A DNA stretch of 64,000 nucleotides from Mycolicibacillus trivialis. Its GTDB lineage: Bacteria; Actinomycetota; Actinomycetes; Mycobacteriales; Mycobacteriaceae. The notes below the pieces were generated by a model. That model saw only the letters and a list, made by a program, of their open reading frames with translations. It was not told the origin of the DNA and did not search any database. The stretch covers positions 124,001 to 188,000 of the forward strand of contig NZ_LQPZ01000012.1 of NCBI RefSeq assembly GCF_002102395.1, given 5' to 3'. The position numbers were made by a program, and so were the translations under genes. Shown piece after piece: positions 1 through 8,637 of this stretch (positions are counted from its first letter, which is position 1; each line of letters begins with the position of its first letter).

Positions 1-2
1 GG

Positions 3-104
3 TCGCGCGCCCCGGCCGAACTGGGCATCACGCTGCGGCCGGTGGAGGACTCGGTCGTCGAACACTTCCAGCAGATGATCGACGACGGGTCGGCGCGACG
101 GTAG
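3..104 (+). CDS. 3' end of an unidentified protein (partial)
   Basis: An open frame runs in from the left edge and ends at a TAG at 102-104, giving the last 33 residues of a protein that ends ...MIDDGSARR. The tail is hydrophilic and helical-looking with no motif I recognise. It lies 37 bases before nadD on the same strand. In M. tuberculosis the genes before nadD are hypothetical proteins, so no function is assigned. The frame is supported by its clean codon use and position only. Confidence 0.5.
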   Translation, partial: SRAPAELGITLRPVEDSVVEHFQQMIDDGSARR

Positions 105-127
105 CCGGTGGCCACCGGCCACCCAAG

Positions 128-133
128 TAAGCT
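128..133 (+). promoter_or_regulatory. -10 element (TAAGCT) for leaderless nadD
   Basis: TAAGCT fits the mycobacterial TANNNT -10 pattern and lies 8 bases before the nadD GTG. There is no Shine-Dalgarno sequence, which suggests a leaderless transcript. This is inferred from spacing alone. Confidence 0.4.
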
Positions 134-141
134 GGCCTATC

Positions 142-777
142 GTGCGTGAACGACGGCGACTGGGTGTCATGGGTGGGACGTTCGACCCCATCCATCACGG
201 CCACCTGGTCGCGGCCAGCGAGGTGGCCGCGCGTTTCGACCTCGACGAAGTCGTCTTCGTCCCCACCGGGCAGCCCTGGCAGAAAGACCGCCACGTCACC
301 GCCGCCGAGGACCGCTACCTGATGACGGTCATCGCCACCGCCTCCAACCCGCGGTTCTCGGTGAGCCGCGTCGACATCGACCGCGTCGGTCCCACCTACA
401 CCAAAGACACCCTGCGTGATCTGCACGCGCTCAACCCGGACGCCGAGCTGTACTTCATCACCGGCGCCGACGCCCTCGCCACCATCCTGTCCTGGCAGGA
501 CTGGGAAGACTTGTTCGCGGTGGCCCGCTTCGTGGGGGTCAGCCGGCCCGGCTACGACCTCAACGACGACCACCTCGGCGATGTCCTCGACGACTTGCCC
601 GGCGACGCGCTCACCCTCATCGAAGTCCCCGCCCTGGCGATCTCATCGACCGACTGCCGCCGCCGCGCCGCCGAGTCCCGGCCGATCTGGTACCTGGTCC
701 CCGACGGCGTCGTGCAGTACGTCACCAAACGCAACCTGTACGCAGACCACCACACAGACCAGCGAGGCCACCGATGA
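142..777 (+). CDS. nadD: Nicotinate-nucleotide adenylyltransferase NadD
   Basis: Cytosolic enzyme of NAD biosynthesis that joins nicotinate mononucleotide with ATP to give deamido-NAD. The 211-residue protein has the nucleotidyltransferase signature [12 protein letters not shown] at residues 11-22, with the HxGH ATP-binding histidines, and a C-terminal ISSTDCRRR motif (the ISSTxxR element of this family). The length is normal for mycobacterial NadD (Rv2421c). The GTG start at 142 places the signature at the usual distance from the N terminus. Its stop overlaps the rsfS start by four bases, so it heads a translationally coupled operon. Confidence 0.95.
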   Translation: MRERRRLGVMGGTFDPIHHGHLVAASEVAARFDLDEVVFVPTGQPWQKDRHVTAAEDRYLMTVIATASNPRFSVSRVDIDRVGPTYTKDTLRDLHALNPDAELYFITGADALATILSWQDWEDLFAVARFVGVSRPGYDLNDDHLGDVLDDLPGDALTLIEVPALAISSTDCRRRAAESRPIWYLVPDGVVQYVTKRNLYADHHTDQRGHR

Positions 778-1145
778 CATCAGCCACCGAGGCACTGGCC
801 ATGGCCCGCGTCGCCGCCGAGGCCGCGGACGACAAACTCGCCAACGACGTCGTGATCATCGACGTCTCCAGCCAACTGGTGATCACCGACTACTTCGTGC
901 TCGCCTCCGCCGCCAACGAACGCCAGGTCGGCGCCATCGTCGACGAGGTGGAGGAGAAGATGCGCCACGCCGGGCACAAGCCGGCGCGTCGGGAGGGCAC
1001 CCGGGAGGGGCGCTGGGTGCTGCTGGACTACGTCGACGTCGTGGTGCACATCCAACACCGCGACGAACGCGAGTTCTACGCCCTCGACCGGCTGTGGCGT
1101 GACTGCCCGACAGTGCCGGTCGCCCCGGCCGGGGACGACTCGTGA
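774..1145 (+). CDS. rsfS: Ribosomal silencing factor RsfS
   Basis: A 123-residue protein of the RsfS/Iojap family (Rv2420c-like). The family binds uL14 on the 50S subunit and blocks subunit joining when nutrients are scarce. The family core is clear: a conserved [10 protein letters not shown] stretch, then the [22 protein letters not shown] strand-helix segment and a short acidic tail. The ATG overlaps the nadD stop (ATGA), and its own stop overlaps the next GTG. This nadD-rsfS pairing is very widespread in bacteria. Confidence 0.93.
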   Translation: MTSATEALAMARVAAEAADDKLANDVVIIDVSSQLVITDYFVLASAANERQVGAIVDEVEEKMRHAGHKPARREGTREGRWVLLDYVDVVVHIQHRDEREFYALDRLWRDCPTVPVAPAGDDS

Positions 1146-1816
1146 GCGTGCGACGCCTGGTTATGCTGCGGCACGGCCAGACCGAGTTCAACGCCACCAG
1201 CCGGATGCAGGGCCAACTGGACACCGAGCTCAGCGATCTGGGCCGGGCGCAGGCGGTGGCCGCCGCCGAAGTGCTGGCCAAACGCCAGCCGCTGGTGATC
1301 GTCTCCTCCGACCTGCGCCGCGCCCACGACACCGCCGTCACCCTCGGCGAGCGCGCCGGGCTGCCGGTGCGGATGGACGCCCGGCTGCGCGAGACACACC
1401 TGGGCGACTGGCAGGGCCTGACCCACACCGAGGTTGACGCCGCCGCACCCGGCGCCCGGCTGGCGTGGCGCGAAGACGCCACCTGGGCGCCGCACGGCGG
1501 CGAGAACCGCATCGACGTCGCCGAGCGCAGCCTGCCGCTGGTCGCCGAATTGGTCGCCGCCGAAACGGGGTGGGGCGCCGACCCCGAACAGCGGCCGGTG
1601 GTGCTGGTCGCCCACGGCGGGCTGATCGCGGCGCTGACCGCAGCACTGCTGCGGCTGCCGGTGGCGAACTGGCCCGCACTCGGTGGGCTGGCCAACGCGA
1701 GCTGGGTGCAGCTCAGCGGCCATCCCGCTGCCGATCGCGGCGGCGATCCCGAGGCGATCAGCTGGCGGCTCGACGTGTGGAACGCCTCCGCCCAGGTGGC
1801 CAACGATGTCCTCTGA
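1142..1816 (+). CDS. gpgP: Glucosyl-3-phosphoglycerate phosphatase GpgP
   Basis: A 224-residue histidine phosphatase of the phosphoglycerate mutase fold. The catalytic histidine lies in LRHGQTEFN at residues 8-16, and the second conserved histidine in VLVAHGG near residue 159. Its position between rsfS and the octanoyltransferase matches Rv2419c. That enzyme removes the phosphate from glucosyl-3-phosphoglycerate early in methylglucose lipopolysaccharide synthesis. The GTG start overlaps the rsfS stop by four bases. Substrate specificity is taken from synteny; sequence alone shows only the phosphatase family. Confidence 0.88.
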   Translation: MSVRRLVMLRHGQTEFNATSRMQGQLDTELSDLGRAQAVAAAEVLAKRQPLVIVSSDLRRAHDTAVTLGERAGLPVRMDARLRETHLGDWQGLTHTEVDAAAPGARLAWREDATWAPHGGENRIDVAERSLPLVAELVAAETGWGADPEQRPVVLVAHGGLIAALTAALLRLPVANWPALGGLANASWVQLSGHPAADRGGDPEAISWRLDVWNASAQVANDVL

Positions 1817-2555
1817 GGCGAGTCGGGCCGGCGTGACCCGCCCGACGCTGCTGGTGTTCGCCGACTCGCTGTCCTACTACGGACCCACCGGCGGGCTGCC
1901 CGCCGACGACCCGAGAATCTGGCCGAATCTGGTTGCCGCCGAACTCGACTGGGATGTGGAACTGATCGGGCGGATCGGCTGGACCAGCCGCGACGTATGG
2001 TGGGCCGCCACCCAGGACCCGCGAGCCTGGGCGGCGCTGCCGCGCGCCGGGGCGGTCGTCTTCGCCACCAGCGGCATGGACTCACTGCCCTCGGTGCTGC
2101 CCACCGCCCTGCGCGAGCTGATCCGTTACATCCGGCCGCCGCGGCTGCGGCGCTGGACCCGGGACGGCTACGGCTGGTTGCAGCCCCGGTTGTCGCCGGT
2201 GGCGCGTTCGGCGCTGCCGCCGCAGCTGACCGTGGACTACCTCGAACAGACCCGCGCCGCAATCGATTTCAATCGGCCGAACATCCCGGTGATCGCCTGC
2301 CTGCCGTCGGTGCACATCGCTGAAACCTACGGCAAGGCACACCACGGCCGTCAGCCGACGGTGGCGGCGTTGACCGACTGGGCGGCGAGCCGTGATGTCC
2401 CCCTGGTCGATCTGAAAGCGGCTGTCGGCGAACACATCATGGCCGGGCGGGGCAACCCCGACGGCATCCACTGGAACTTCGAGGCGCACCGGGCGGTGGC
2501 GGACCTGATGCTCAAGGCGCTGGCGCAGGCCGGCGTCGGCGGAGCCGCGTCGTGA
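1806..2555 (+). CDS. octT: Diglucosylglycerate octanoyltransferase OctT (SGNH-hydrolase fold)
   Basis: A 249-residue SGNH/GDSL-fold protein. The nucleophile serine is in [10 protein letters not shown] near the N terminus, and the catalytic Asp-His pair is in [10 protein letters not shown] near the C terminus. It corresponds to Rv2418c, which transfers octanoate to diglucosylglycerate in methylglucose lipopolysaccharide assembly. Its place directly after gpgP agrees with this. The ATG at 1806 gives an 11-base overlap with gpgP and removes a non-homologous extension in the same frame, so I prefer it over upstream starts. The stop overlaps the next GTG. Confidence 0.85.
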   Translation: MSSEASRAGVTRPTLLVFADSLSYYGPTGGLPADDPRIWPNLVAAELDWDVELIGRIGWTSRDVWWAATQDPRAWAALPRAGAVVFATSGMDSLPSVLPTALRELIRYIRPPRLRRWTRDGYGWLQPRLSPVARSALPPQLTVDYLEQTRAAIDFNRPNIPVIACLPSVHIAETYGKAHHGRQPTVAALTDWAASRDVPLVDLKAAVGEHIMAGRGNPDGIHWNFEAHRAVADLMLKALAQAGVGGAAS

Positions 2556-3394
2556 CGGTGGTCGTGGTCACCGATTCGGCGGCGCGGATCCCGGCGCCGC
2601 TGCGCGCGCGGTGGGGCATCCCCGAGGTGCCGCTGCACATCCTGGCCGACGGGGCCGACCTCAGCGACGGCGTCGACGACATGCCGGCCGACCTGATGGA
2701 ACGCGGCCGGGTCAGCACCGCGGCCGCCACCCCCGAAGAGTTGCGCGCCGCCTACCGGCGGGCTCATGCCGCCAGCGACGGCGACGGAGTAGTCGCAGTG
2801 CACGTCTCGGCGGAGCTGTCCGGCACGGTCGGAGCGGCGTGGGCCGCCGCCGGTGAGTTCGGTGACGCGGTGCGGGTCGTCGACTCCCGCTCAGCGGCCA
2901 TGGGCGCGGGGTTCGTTGCACTCGCCGCGGCCCGCGCGGCCGCCGACGGCGCCGAGCTGGCCGTCGTCGCCGCTGCCGCGGCCACCGCGGCCGAACGCGG
3001 TCGCGCCTACCTGGTGGTGCAGCGGCTGGAGAGTCTGCGCCGCAGCGGCCGCATCGGCGGTGCCGGCGCCTGGTTGGGAACGGCGCTGTCGCTGAAACCG
3101 CTACTACGCATCGACAACGGCAAACTCGTCCTGGCCCAACGGATCCGGACGGCAGGCAAGGCGATCGCGGCGATGGTGGAGCGAGTGTGCGACACCGTCG
3201 GCGACCAGTCGGCGGCGATCGCGGTGCACCACGTCGACGACCCCGACGGCGCCGCGGAACTCGCCGCCACCCTCGCTGACCGGTTGCCGCAGTGCCCCCC
3301 GGCCATCGTGACCGGGCTGGGGCCGGTGCTGGGGCTGCACGTCGGACCCGGCGCGCTCGGGGTCTGCGTCGACCCGGCGGCCCCGCAGTACTGA
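2552..3394 (+). CDS. DegV family fatty-acid-binding protein
   Basis: A 280-residue DegV-fold protein (Rv2417c-like). Family hallmarks are the N-terminal [10 protein letters not shown] strand-turn, the [11 protein letters not shown] segment with the conserved S/T ligand for the acyl carboxylate, the [10 protein letters not shown] motif, and a C-terminal [13 protein letters not shown] stretch. Members bind long-chain fatty acids; in Gram-positives they feed fatty-acid kinase. No FakA-like kinase domain is fused or adjacent here. It is the last gene of the nadD operon, with a four-base overlap with octT, and it meets the next gene tail to tail. Confidence 0.88.
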   Translation: MTVVVVTDSAARIPAPLRARWGIPEVPLHILADGADLSDGVDDMPADLMERGRVSTAAATPEELRAAYRRAHAASDGDGVVAVHVSAELSGTVGAAWAAAGEFGDAVRVVDSRSAAMGAGFVALAAARAAADGAELAVVAAAAATAAERGRAYLVVQRLESLRRSGRIGGAGAWLGTALSLKPLLRIDNGKLVLAQRIRTAGKAIAAMVERVCDTVGDQSAAIAVHHVDDPDGAAELAATLADRLPQCPPAIVTGLGPVLGLHVGPGALGVCVDPAAPQY

Positions 3395-3396
3395 AC

Positions 3397-3413
3397 CCCG
3401 GATGACTACCGGG
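3397..3413. terminator. Short hairpin between convergent genes
   Basis: CCCGG, a 7-base loop and CCGGG form a 5-bp stem in the 11-base gap between the convergent degV-like gene and the amine-dehydrogenase-like gene. There is no U tract, so intrinsic termination is only a possibility. Confidence 0.25.
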
Positions 3414-4449
3414 CGGCGCGTCCGGTGACCGGCGGCAGGTCGGCCAGCGTGACGATGCCCGGGGGAGCGGCCACCACGGCGGGCACCGCATTGGTGACCG
3501 GCATCGCGGTGTAGATCGATCCGAGGCCCTCGAAACTTCGCTCGGTCCAGTCGGCGGGCGGCAGACAGTGCAGCACGGTACGCATGTTGGGCACTCCGAA
3601 GACCTGGATGACGTGGCCGTGCGCGAGCGGTTTGGGCGGGGTGACCTGGTCGCCCATCGTCCAGTTGAAGCCGACGCTGACGAGGTTGCGGTCGCCGACC
3701 CAACCCCGGTGGTAGCCGTACACGCCGGCCACCGTCCCGGCCGGGATCCGCATGAAGCCCAGGTCGCTGTCGCCGGTCGCGGCGGTGAACTCGACGTCGA
3801 AGGTGACCTCGTCCAGGCGCGCGCCGAGCGCCCGGGCCATCATCGCGGCCGACTCGGCGAAGACCTCGCTCTCCCGGCGCACGCTCTCGGCGAGCCCCGG
3901 GGTGTCGGGGGAATGCCCGAACCCCATCGCCGCCATGGTGTCGGCCGACTCGTAGGTCGAGCAGTCCACCGATTCGGTGATCCGGATCTCGTCGACCCGC
4001 TCGCAGGCGCCCGACAGCACCATCCCCACCATGTTGGTGATGCCGGGGTGGGCGCCGCTCCCGAAGATCGTCGCCGCACCGCGTTCGCAGGCCGCTCGGA
4101 TCCGGCGCAGGTCGTCGGGGGCCTGCTTGTCGCCGGTGATCCACGCGGCGCTGGTGCAGACGTTGACACCGGCTTCCAGCAGCCGCACCAGGTCATCGAT
4201 GTCGGGCCACAGCGGGTTGTAGCAGCACGCGTCGGGCCGCAGCGCCAGCAACTCCTCGATGTCGTTGGTGGCCAGCACCCCGGTCGGCTCGGGCCAGCCG
4301 GCCAGCTGGGCGGCGTCCACGCCCACCTTGTCCGCGCCGTGGGCGTAGACCCCCACCAATTGCAGGTCGGGCCGGCCCAGGATGGCGTGCAGCGAGCGGC
4401 GACCGATGTTTCCCGTCGTCCACTGGATCACTCGCAACGGTGTGGTCAA
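3406..4449 (-). CDS. NAD(P)-dependent amine dehydrogenase / dihydrodipicolinate-reductase-like protein
   Basis: A 347-residue Rossmann-fold protein starting LTTPLRVIQWTTGNIG, where WTTGNIG is the dinucleotide-binding turn. It continues with a dihydrodipicolinate-reductase-type middle region (CTSAAWITG, GSGAHPGITN). Proteins of this group are widespread in mycobacteria and usually annotated as 2,4-diaminopentanoate-dehydrogenase-like; their substrates are unknown. I start it at TTG 4449 because a perfect AGGAGG lies six bases upstream; an in-frame start at 4485 would put that site inside the gene. It is not part of the sulfur or siderophore systems. Confidence 0.72.
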   Translation of the reverse strand: MTTPLRVIQWTTGNIGRRSLHAILGRPDLQLVGVYAHGADKVGVDAAQLAGWPEPTGVLATNDIEELLALRPDACCYNPLWPDIDDLVRLLEAGVNVCTSAAWITGDKQAPDDLRRIRAACERGAATIFGSGAHPGITNMVGMVLSGACERVDEIRITESVDCSTYESADTMAAMGFGHSPDTPGLAESVRRESEVFAESAAMMARALGARLDEVTFDVEFTAATGDSDLGFMRIPAGTVAGVYGYHRGWVGDRNLVSVGFNWTMGDQVTPPKPLAHGHVIQVFGVPNMRTVLHCLPPADWTERSFEGLGSIYTAMPVTNAVPAVVAAPPGIVTLADLPPVTGRAAR

Positions 4450-4537
4450 CTGAATCCTCCTGGGCCTGCGCAACCGGGTGCCCACACCTTATGGGCCGGA
4501 CCGAGGACCGCCGCGCGACGACCCCGGCTCGGCAAGG

Positions 4538-5224
4538 TCAGCCGGTGGCGGCGCGGCCGGTGCGGCTGCCGCGGTAGGCGGCGGCCCGCAGGTCGGCCAG
4601 CCAGTGCGGGACGAGCTGAACCCCGGGCGCGGTGTTGCGCACCGGGTCGAACGCCATGTCGTCGTCGCGCACCGGGACCAGCCGCTTGAGCAGGCTGAGC
4701 TCGGCCAGCGGCCGGAATTCGGCGCCGCCGGCCGCCTGGTCCAACTCGATGCGGATCGGGGCGCCGTCGAGCCGATCGCGCACCGCGGCCAGCGACAGTC
4801 CCGGGCCGCTGACCCCGGTGTGCATCCGGGCGCGCAGCCACCATTGCCGGCCGCGATAACGCAACGGCATCAGCGTGGTCAGGATCAACTCCGACCAGGA
4901 GAACACCGGATGCAGCCCGATCGCCCGGCTGAGCGGCCCGGAGCCGGCGGTCACCATCAGCACGTCCCAGGGGCCGGGCTGCTGCTCCCACCCCATCGTG
5001 ACCCGGAACGCCAGGCCCACCCCGTCGGGCAGCGCAGCGGGGGTGCCCAGTGCCTTGGAGACGCGGGCCACGATCGCCGAGGACGGCACCGGCAGCCCTT
5101 CGTCGGGTGGCGCGGTACGGGTCAGGTGTCCGGTGGCCAGCACACCGGCCGGATGGAACAGCCGGCGATCGCGCAGCGCCGCCCCCCACCGGAACGGCGC
5201 CGCCACCCAGTCCGAAGCATCCAT
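4538..5224 (-). CDS. Conserved protein, probable catalase-fold domain
   Basis: A 228-residue protein. The stretch from ATGHLTRTA through IVARVSKALGTP to DGVGLAFRV follows the pattern of the catalase core (AHG...T, RFS..xG, GFAVKF). The heme-ligand tyrosine and distal histidine regions of true catalases are not recognisable, and the chain is far too short for a catalase. Relatives in mycobacteria are annotated as hypothetical or phosphodiesterase. The ATG at 5224 gives a protein starting MDASDWVAAPF; an in-frame start 11 codons upstream is possible. It lies downstream of the acyl-CoA dehydrogenase pair on the same strand. Confidence 0.5.
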   Translation of the reverse strand: MDASDWVAAPFRWGAALRDRRLFHPAGVLATGHLTRTAPPDEGLPVPSSAIVARVSKALGTPAALPDGVGLAFRVTMGWEQQPGPWDVLMVTAGSGPLSRAIGLHPVFSWSELILTTLMPLRYRGRQWWLRARMHTGVSGPGLSLAAVRDRLDGAPIRIELDQAAGGAEFRPLAELSLLKRLVPVRDDDMAFDPVRNTAPGVQLVPHWLADLRAAAYRGSRTGRAATG

Positions 5225-5331
5225 GTGGGTTGATTGCCCACCGCCGCAGCGGTGCAAACGCCACCTGGTGGCACCCGGTGGCCCCTGAAATCGACACGCT
5301 GACGGCTTCTGAGCGCCCGAAAACGCCCCAA

Positions 5332-5370
5332 GTGACCGCTGAGCCGTCGATCTCAGCAGTGAGCGGTCAC
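5332..5370. repeat. Nested inverted repeat at the end of the acyl-CoA dehydrogenase operon
   Basis: GTGACCGCT at 5332-5340 is exactly complementary to AGCGGTCAC at 5362-5370. Inside it CTGAG (5339-5343) pairs with CTCAG (5351-5355). The right arm includes the stop codon of the upstream gene on the minus strand. It could end or protect that transcript; there is no U tract. Confidence 0.4.
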
Positions 5371-6455
5371 AGCGCGGCCACCTCGTAGTCGCCGAGCTGA
5401 CCGGCGAGCACCCGCACCTGCGCGGCCGACGAACCCAGCGTCTGGTCGATCGCGGTGAGCCGGGCGGCGTAGTGGCCCACCGGGTACTCCGCGGTCATTC
5501 CGATACCGCCGTGCAACTGGATCGCCTCTTCGGCGATGTGGCGGCCGGACCGGATGATCTGCAGGCCGGCTCGCGCGGCGACGACCGGGTCGACGGTGCC
5601 GTCGGCGATCGACATCGCCGCGTAGAGATTCATGCTGCGAGCCAGTTCCAGTGACACGTACATGTCGGCGGCCCGCTGGGTGAGGGTCTGGAACTTGTTG
5701 AGGGTGACCCCGAACTGCTTACGGGTGGTCAGATACTCGGTGGTCAGCCGCAACGCTTCCTCCATCGCCCCGACGGCTTCGGCGCACAGCGCCGAGTGCA
5801 TCCGCACGGTGGCCGCGGTGATCGCCGCGGTGGCGTCCGCGGCGGCGCCCAACGGCTCGGCCGGGGTGGCATCCAGGTCGAGCTGCGCGCCGTGCAGACC
5901 GTCGAAGGTTCGGTAGGCGCGACGGCCGGCCGCGTCGGCGTCGACCAGGAACAGACCGGTTCCGCCGTCGGGCAGTGCGGCGCTGACGATGAAGGTGTCG
6001 GCGCAATGCCCGGCCAGGACCGGGTTCTTGCGCCCGGTGAGCTGCCAGCCGTCGCCGTGCTGCTGCGCGGCGGTGCCGGCGTCGGCGGGCTCGTGATGGG
6101 CGAACGCCAGCAGCGTCTCGCCCGAGGCGACGGCGTCGAGGATGCCGCGCTGCTCGGGTGTGCCCTGCTCGGCGATCAGGGCGCCGGGCCCGAGTGCGGC
6201 GGTCAGTACCGGCTCGGGGGCCAACCGGCGGCCGATCTCGGTGCACACCACCGCGACCTCGATCTGTCCACCGGTGTCCTCGTCGAAACCGAGTCCCAGG
6301 ATGCCGGTGTCGGCCAACTGCTTCCACACGTCGCGGCTGAAGCCGTCGTCGGTGTCGAGGACCCGGTTGCGGGTCTCGGTGTCGTAGCTGCGGGCCAACA
6401 GGTCGCGGGTGGTGTTGCGCAGCAGTGACTGTTCGTCGGTGAGTTGAAAGTCCAT
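5367..6455 (-). CDS. Acyl-CoA dehydrogenase (FadE family)
   Basis: A 362-residue flavoprotein. It starts MDFQLTDEQSLLRNTTRDLL, the typical N-terminal helix of acyl-CoA dehydrogenases. It continues through a short beta domain and the C-terminal helical bundle (LTTEYLTTRKQFG, and QLHGGIGMTAEYPVGHYAARL near the end). The chain is shorter than the classic 380-400 residues, like one subunit of mycobacterial two-gene FadE heterotetramers that act on CoA esters of steroids or branched acids. It starts 7 bases after a second FadE gene, so a hetero-oligomer is likely. The substrate is unknown. Confidence 0.85.
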   Translation of the reverse strand: MDFQLTDEQSLLRNTTRDLLARSYDTETRNRVLDTDDGFSRDVWKQLADTGILGLGFDEDTGGQIEVAVVCTEIGRRLAPEPVLTAALGPGALIAEQGTPEQRGILDAVASGETLLAFAHHEPADAGTAAQQHGDGWQLTGRKNPVLAGHCADTFIVSAALPDGGTGLFLVDADAAGRRAYRTFDGLHGAQLDLDATPAEPLGAAADATAAITAATVRMHSALCAEAVGAMEEALRLTTEYLTTRKQFGVTLNKFQTLTQRAADMYVSLELARSMNLYAAMSIADGTVDPVVAARAGLQIIRSGRHIAEEAIQLHGGIGMTAEYPVGHYAARLTAIDQTLGSSAAQVRVLAGQLGDYEVAAL

Positions 6456-6462
6456 GGCTGCC

Positions 6463-7635
6463 TCACAATCCCAGAATCGTCGACGCGATGATGCTGCGCT
6501 GCACTTCGTTGCTGCCGCCGTAGATCGAGGTCTTGCGGTAGTTCAGATAGTGCGGTGCGCTGAGTTGAGCCCACTGCGGCGACGCGATCTCGGCCGTTTC
6601 CCCGGTCCAGGCGTCCACCGGCAGCGCGTCGAGACCCGCCACCTCGACCATCAGCTCGGTGGCTGTCTGCTGGAGCTGACTGCCGCGCAGTTTCAGTACC
6701 GACGACGCCGGGTTGGGCTTGCCGCCGGCGGAGTCGGAGGTCACCCGCAACTGGGTGAGTTCCAGTGCCAGCACCTGGTTCTCGGCTTCGGCGAGCCGCG
6801 CGGCGAACAACGGATCGTCGAGCAGACCCCGTTCCCGGGCGCGCCGCTTCACCTCGGCGAGCCGGACCTTGGTGCGGCCGATCTGGGCGATACCGGTCCG
6901 TTCGTTGCCGAGCAGGAACTTCGCATAGGTCCAGCCCTGGTTCTCCTCGCCGACGAGCTGGTCGGCGGGCACCCGCACGTCCTCGAAGAAGACCTCGTTG
7001 ACCTCGTAGCCGCCGTCGATCAGCTTGATCGGCCGCAACGTCACACCGGGGGTGTCCATCTCGAAGAGCAGGAACGAGATCCCGGCCTGACGTTTGGGGG
7101 CCTGCGGGTCGGTGCGCACCAGGCAGAAGATCCAGTCCGCGTACTGCCCGAGCGTGGTCCAGGTCTTCTGGCCGTTGACGATGTAGCTGTCGCCGTCGCG
7201 GACCGCGGTGGTGCGCAGCGACGCCAGGTCCGATCCGGCCTCCGGCTCGGAGAACCCTTGGCACCACCAGATGTCCAGGCTTGCGGTGGGCGGGAGAAAC
7301 CGCTGCTTGAGTTCTTCGGAGCCGAACTCGGCGATCACCGGGCCGACCATCCTGGCGTTGAACGTCAGTGGCTCGGGCACGCAGGCCAACTGCATCTCAT
7401 CCAGCCAGATCTCGTGCTGGGTGGGCGTCCAGTCCTTGCCGCCCCACTGCACCGGCCAGTTGGGCACCGCGAGCCCGTGCTCGTGCAGGATCTTGTGGCT
7501 GGTCGCGATGTCGTCGTGGGTCGGGCCCAGACCCAGCCTGGTCCGCTCCCGGATATCGGCCGGGATCTCGGTGGTGTAGAAGGTCCGCAGGTCGTCGCGG
7601 AAAGCGGATTCGTCCTCGGTGAGCGCCAGATGCAC
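6463..7635 (-). CDS. Acyl-CoA dehydrogenase (FadE family), operon partner
   Basis: A 390-residue acyl-CoA dehydrogenase. The N terminus LALTEDESAFRDDLRTF, the FAD-region WCQGFSEPEAGSDLASLRT and the beta-domain IVNGQKTWTT are diagnostic; the tail YGGSNEVQRSIIASTILGL is the usual C-terminal helix. I place the start at GTG 7635, where an AGGAGA lies about six bases upstream. An in-frame extension of 51 codons has no homology and lacks a good ribosome site. With the next gene it forms a two-gene operon of the heteromeric FadE type. No CoA ligase or hydratase lies beside it to suggest the pathway. Confidence 0.87.
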   Translation of the reverse strand: MHLALTEDESAFRDDLRTFYTTEIPADIRERTRLGLGPTHDDIATSHKILHEHGLAVPNWPVQWGGKDWTPTQHEIWLDEMQLACVPEPLTFNARMVGPVIAEFGSEELKQRFLPPTASLDIWWCQGFSEPEAGSDLASLRTTAVRDGDSYIVNGQKTWTTLGQYADWIFCLVRTDPQAPKRQAGISFLLFEMDTPGVTLRPIKLIDGGYEVNEVFFEDVRVPADQLVGEENQGWTYAKFLLGNERTGIAQIGRTKVRLAEVKRRARERGLLDDPLFAARLAEAENQVLALELTQLRVTSDSAGGKPNPASSVLKLRGSQLQQTATELMVEVAGLDALPVDAWTGETAEIASPQWAQLSAPHYLNYRKTSIYGGSNEVQRSIIASTILGL

Positions 7636-7808
7636 GGGCCGTCTCCTGTGTCGGGGGAACGCTGCTTGGCACCTTAGCGTGGCGCGCCGCGGCCCCATCG
7701 GGCATCGGCGCGATCCCGGTGGGCACCGGATCGATCCACAGTCTCCCGACGGTCCCCAACCGGGCTGTGGCCGGCCGAAACGACGCATCGCCCGACGGCG
7801 GCGCGGCC

Positions 7809-7814
7809 TAGCGT
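7809..7814 (+). promoter_or_regulatory. -10 element (TAGCGT) for leaderless comEA
   Basis: TAGCGT matches TANNNT and is exactly 7 bases before the comEA ATG at 7822, with no ribosome binding site between them. This is the usual geometry of a mycobacterial leaderless promoter. Confidence 0.5.
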
Positions 7815-7821
7815 CGCCCGC

Positions 7822-8631
7822 ATGCGAACCTCATCACCGGTCGAACGGTTGCAGCAGCGGTTGTCGTCGGCCGCGCCGGCCGCCGCGGCCGAACCCGAAC
7901 CCGACGAGGACGACCCGGCTTCGCTGGTACCGCCCTGGTGTCCGGAGACCCCGGATGGCTGGGTGGCGCGGATCCGCGCCGACCCGGGCCGGGCCGGGGC
8001 GTTGTTGCTGGCGGCGATCGCGGTCATCGCGGTGCTGGTCACCGTGTTCACCGTGCTGCGCGGCTCCACCGACCCGGTGGTGGCCGCCCAGTTGCCGCCG
8101 GTGGAGATGGTGTCCTCGGCCGCGCCGTCGAGTGCTCCGGCGGGCCCGGTGGTGGTCAGCGTCGTCGGTCTGGTGCACGCACCCGGTCTGGTCACCCTGG
8201 CGCCGGGAGCCCGCATCGCCGACGCGCTGCAGGCCGCCGGCGACCCGCTGGAGGGCGCCGACACCCTCGGGTTGAACCTGGCGCGCCCGGTCGCCGACGG
8301 CGAACAGATCGTGGTGGGCATCGCCCCCCGGCCGGGTCTGCCGCCCGCGCTGGGCAGCTCGGTCGGCGGCGAGTCGCCGGCCACCCCGCCGGCGCCGCCG
8401 GCCCAGACTCCGGCCGCCTCCACCGCCGCCCGAGCCGGCGACCCGGTCGACCTGAACGCCGCGACCGTGGACCAACTCGACGCGCTGCCCGGCGTCGGGC
8501 CGGTCACCGCCGCCGCGATCGTGGCGTGGCGCCAGACCCACGGACGGTTCAGCAGCGTCGACGAGCTCGGCGAGGTCGACGGCATCGGGCCGGCCCGGCT
8601 GGCCAAACTGCGACCCCTGGTCCGGGTCTGA
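7822..8631 (+). CDS. comEA: ComEA-like DNA-binding membrane protein
   Basis: A 269-residue protein matching Rv2415c in position. Residues 1-50 are acidic and cytoplasmic. One membrane helix lies near residues 57-78 (ALLLAAIAVIAVLVTVFTVL). A SLBB-type domain follows (VVVSVVGLVHAPGLVTLAPG), then a low-complexity Pro/Ala linker. The C terminus is a helix-hairpin-helix pair (DLNAATVDQLDALPGVGP and EVDGIGPARLAKLRPL). In competent bacteria ComEA binds incoming DNA outside the membrane and hands it to ComEC. Natural transformation is not established in most mycobacteria, so the role here is open. comEC follows 6 bases later. Confidence 0.88.
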   Translation: MRTSSPVERLQQRLSSAAPAAAAEPEPDEDDPASLVPPWCPETPDGWVARIRADPGRAGALLLAAIAVIAVLVTVFTVLRGSTDPVVAAQLPPVEMVSSAAPSSAPAGPVVVSVVGLVHAPGLVTLAPGARIADALQAAGDPLEGADTLGLNLARPVADGEQIVVGIAPRPGLPPALGSSVGGESPATPPAPPAQTPAASTAARAGDPVDLNAATVDQLDALPGVGPVTAAAIVAWRQTHGRFSSVDELGEVDGIGPARLAKLRPLVRV

Positions 8632-8637
8632 CCGCTC

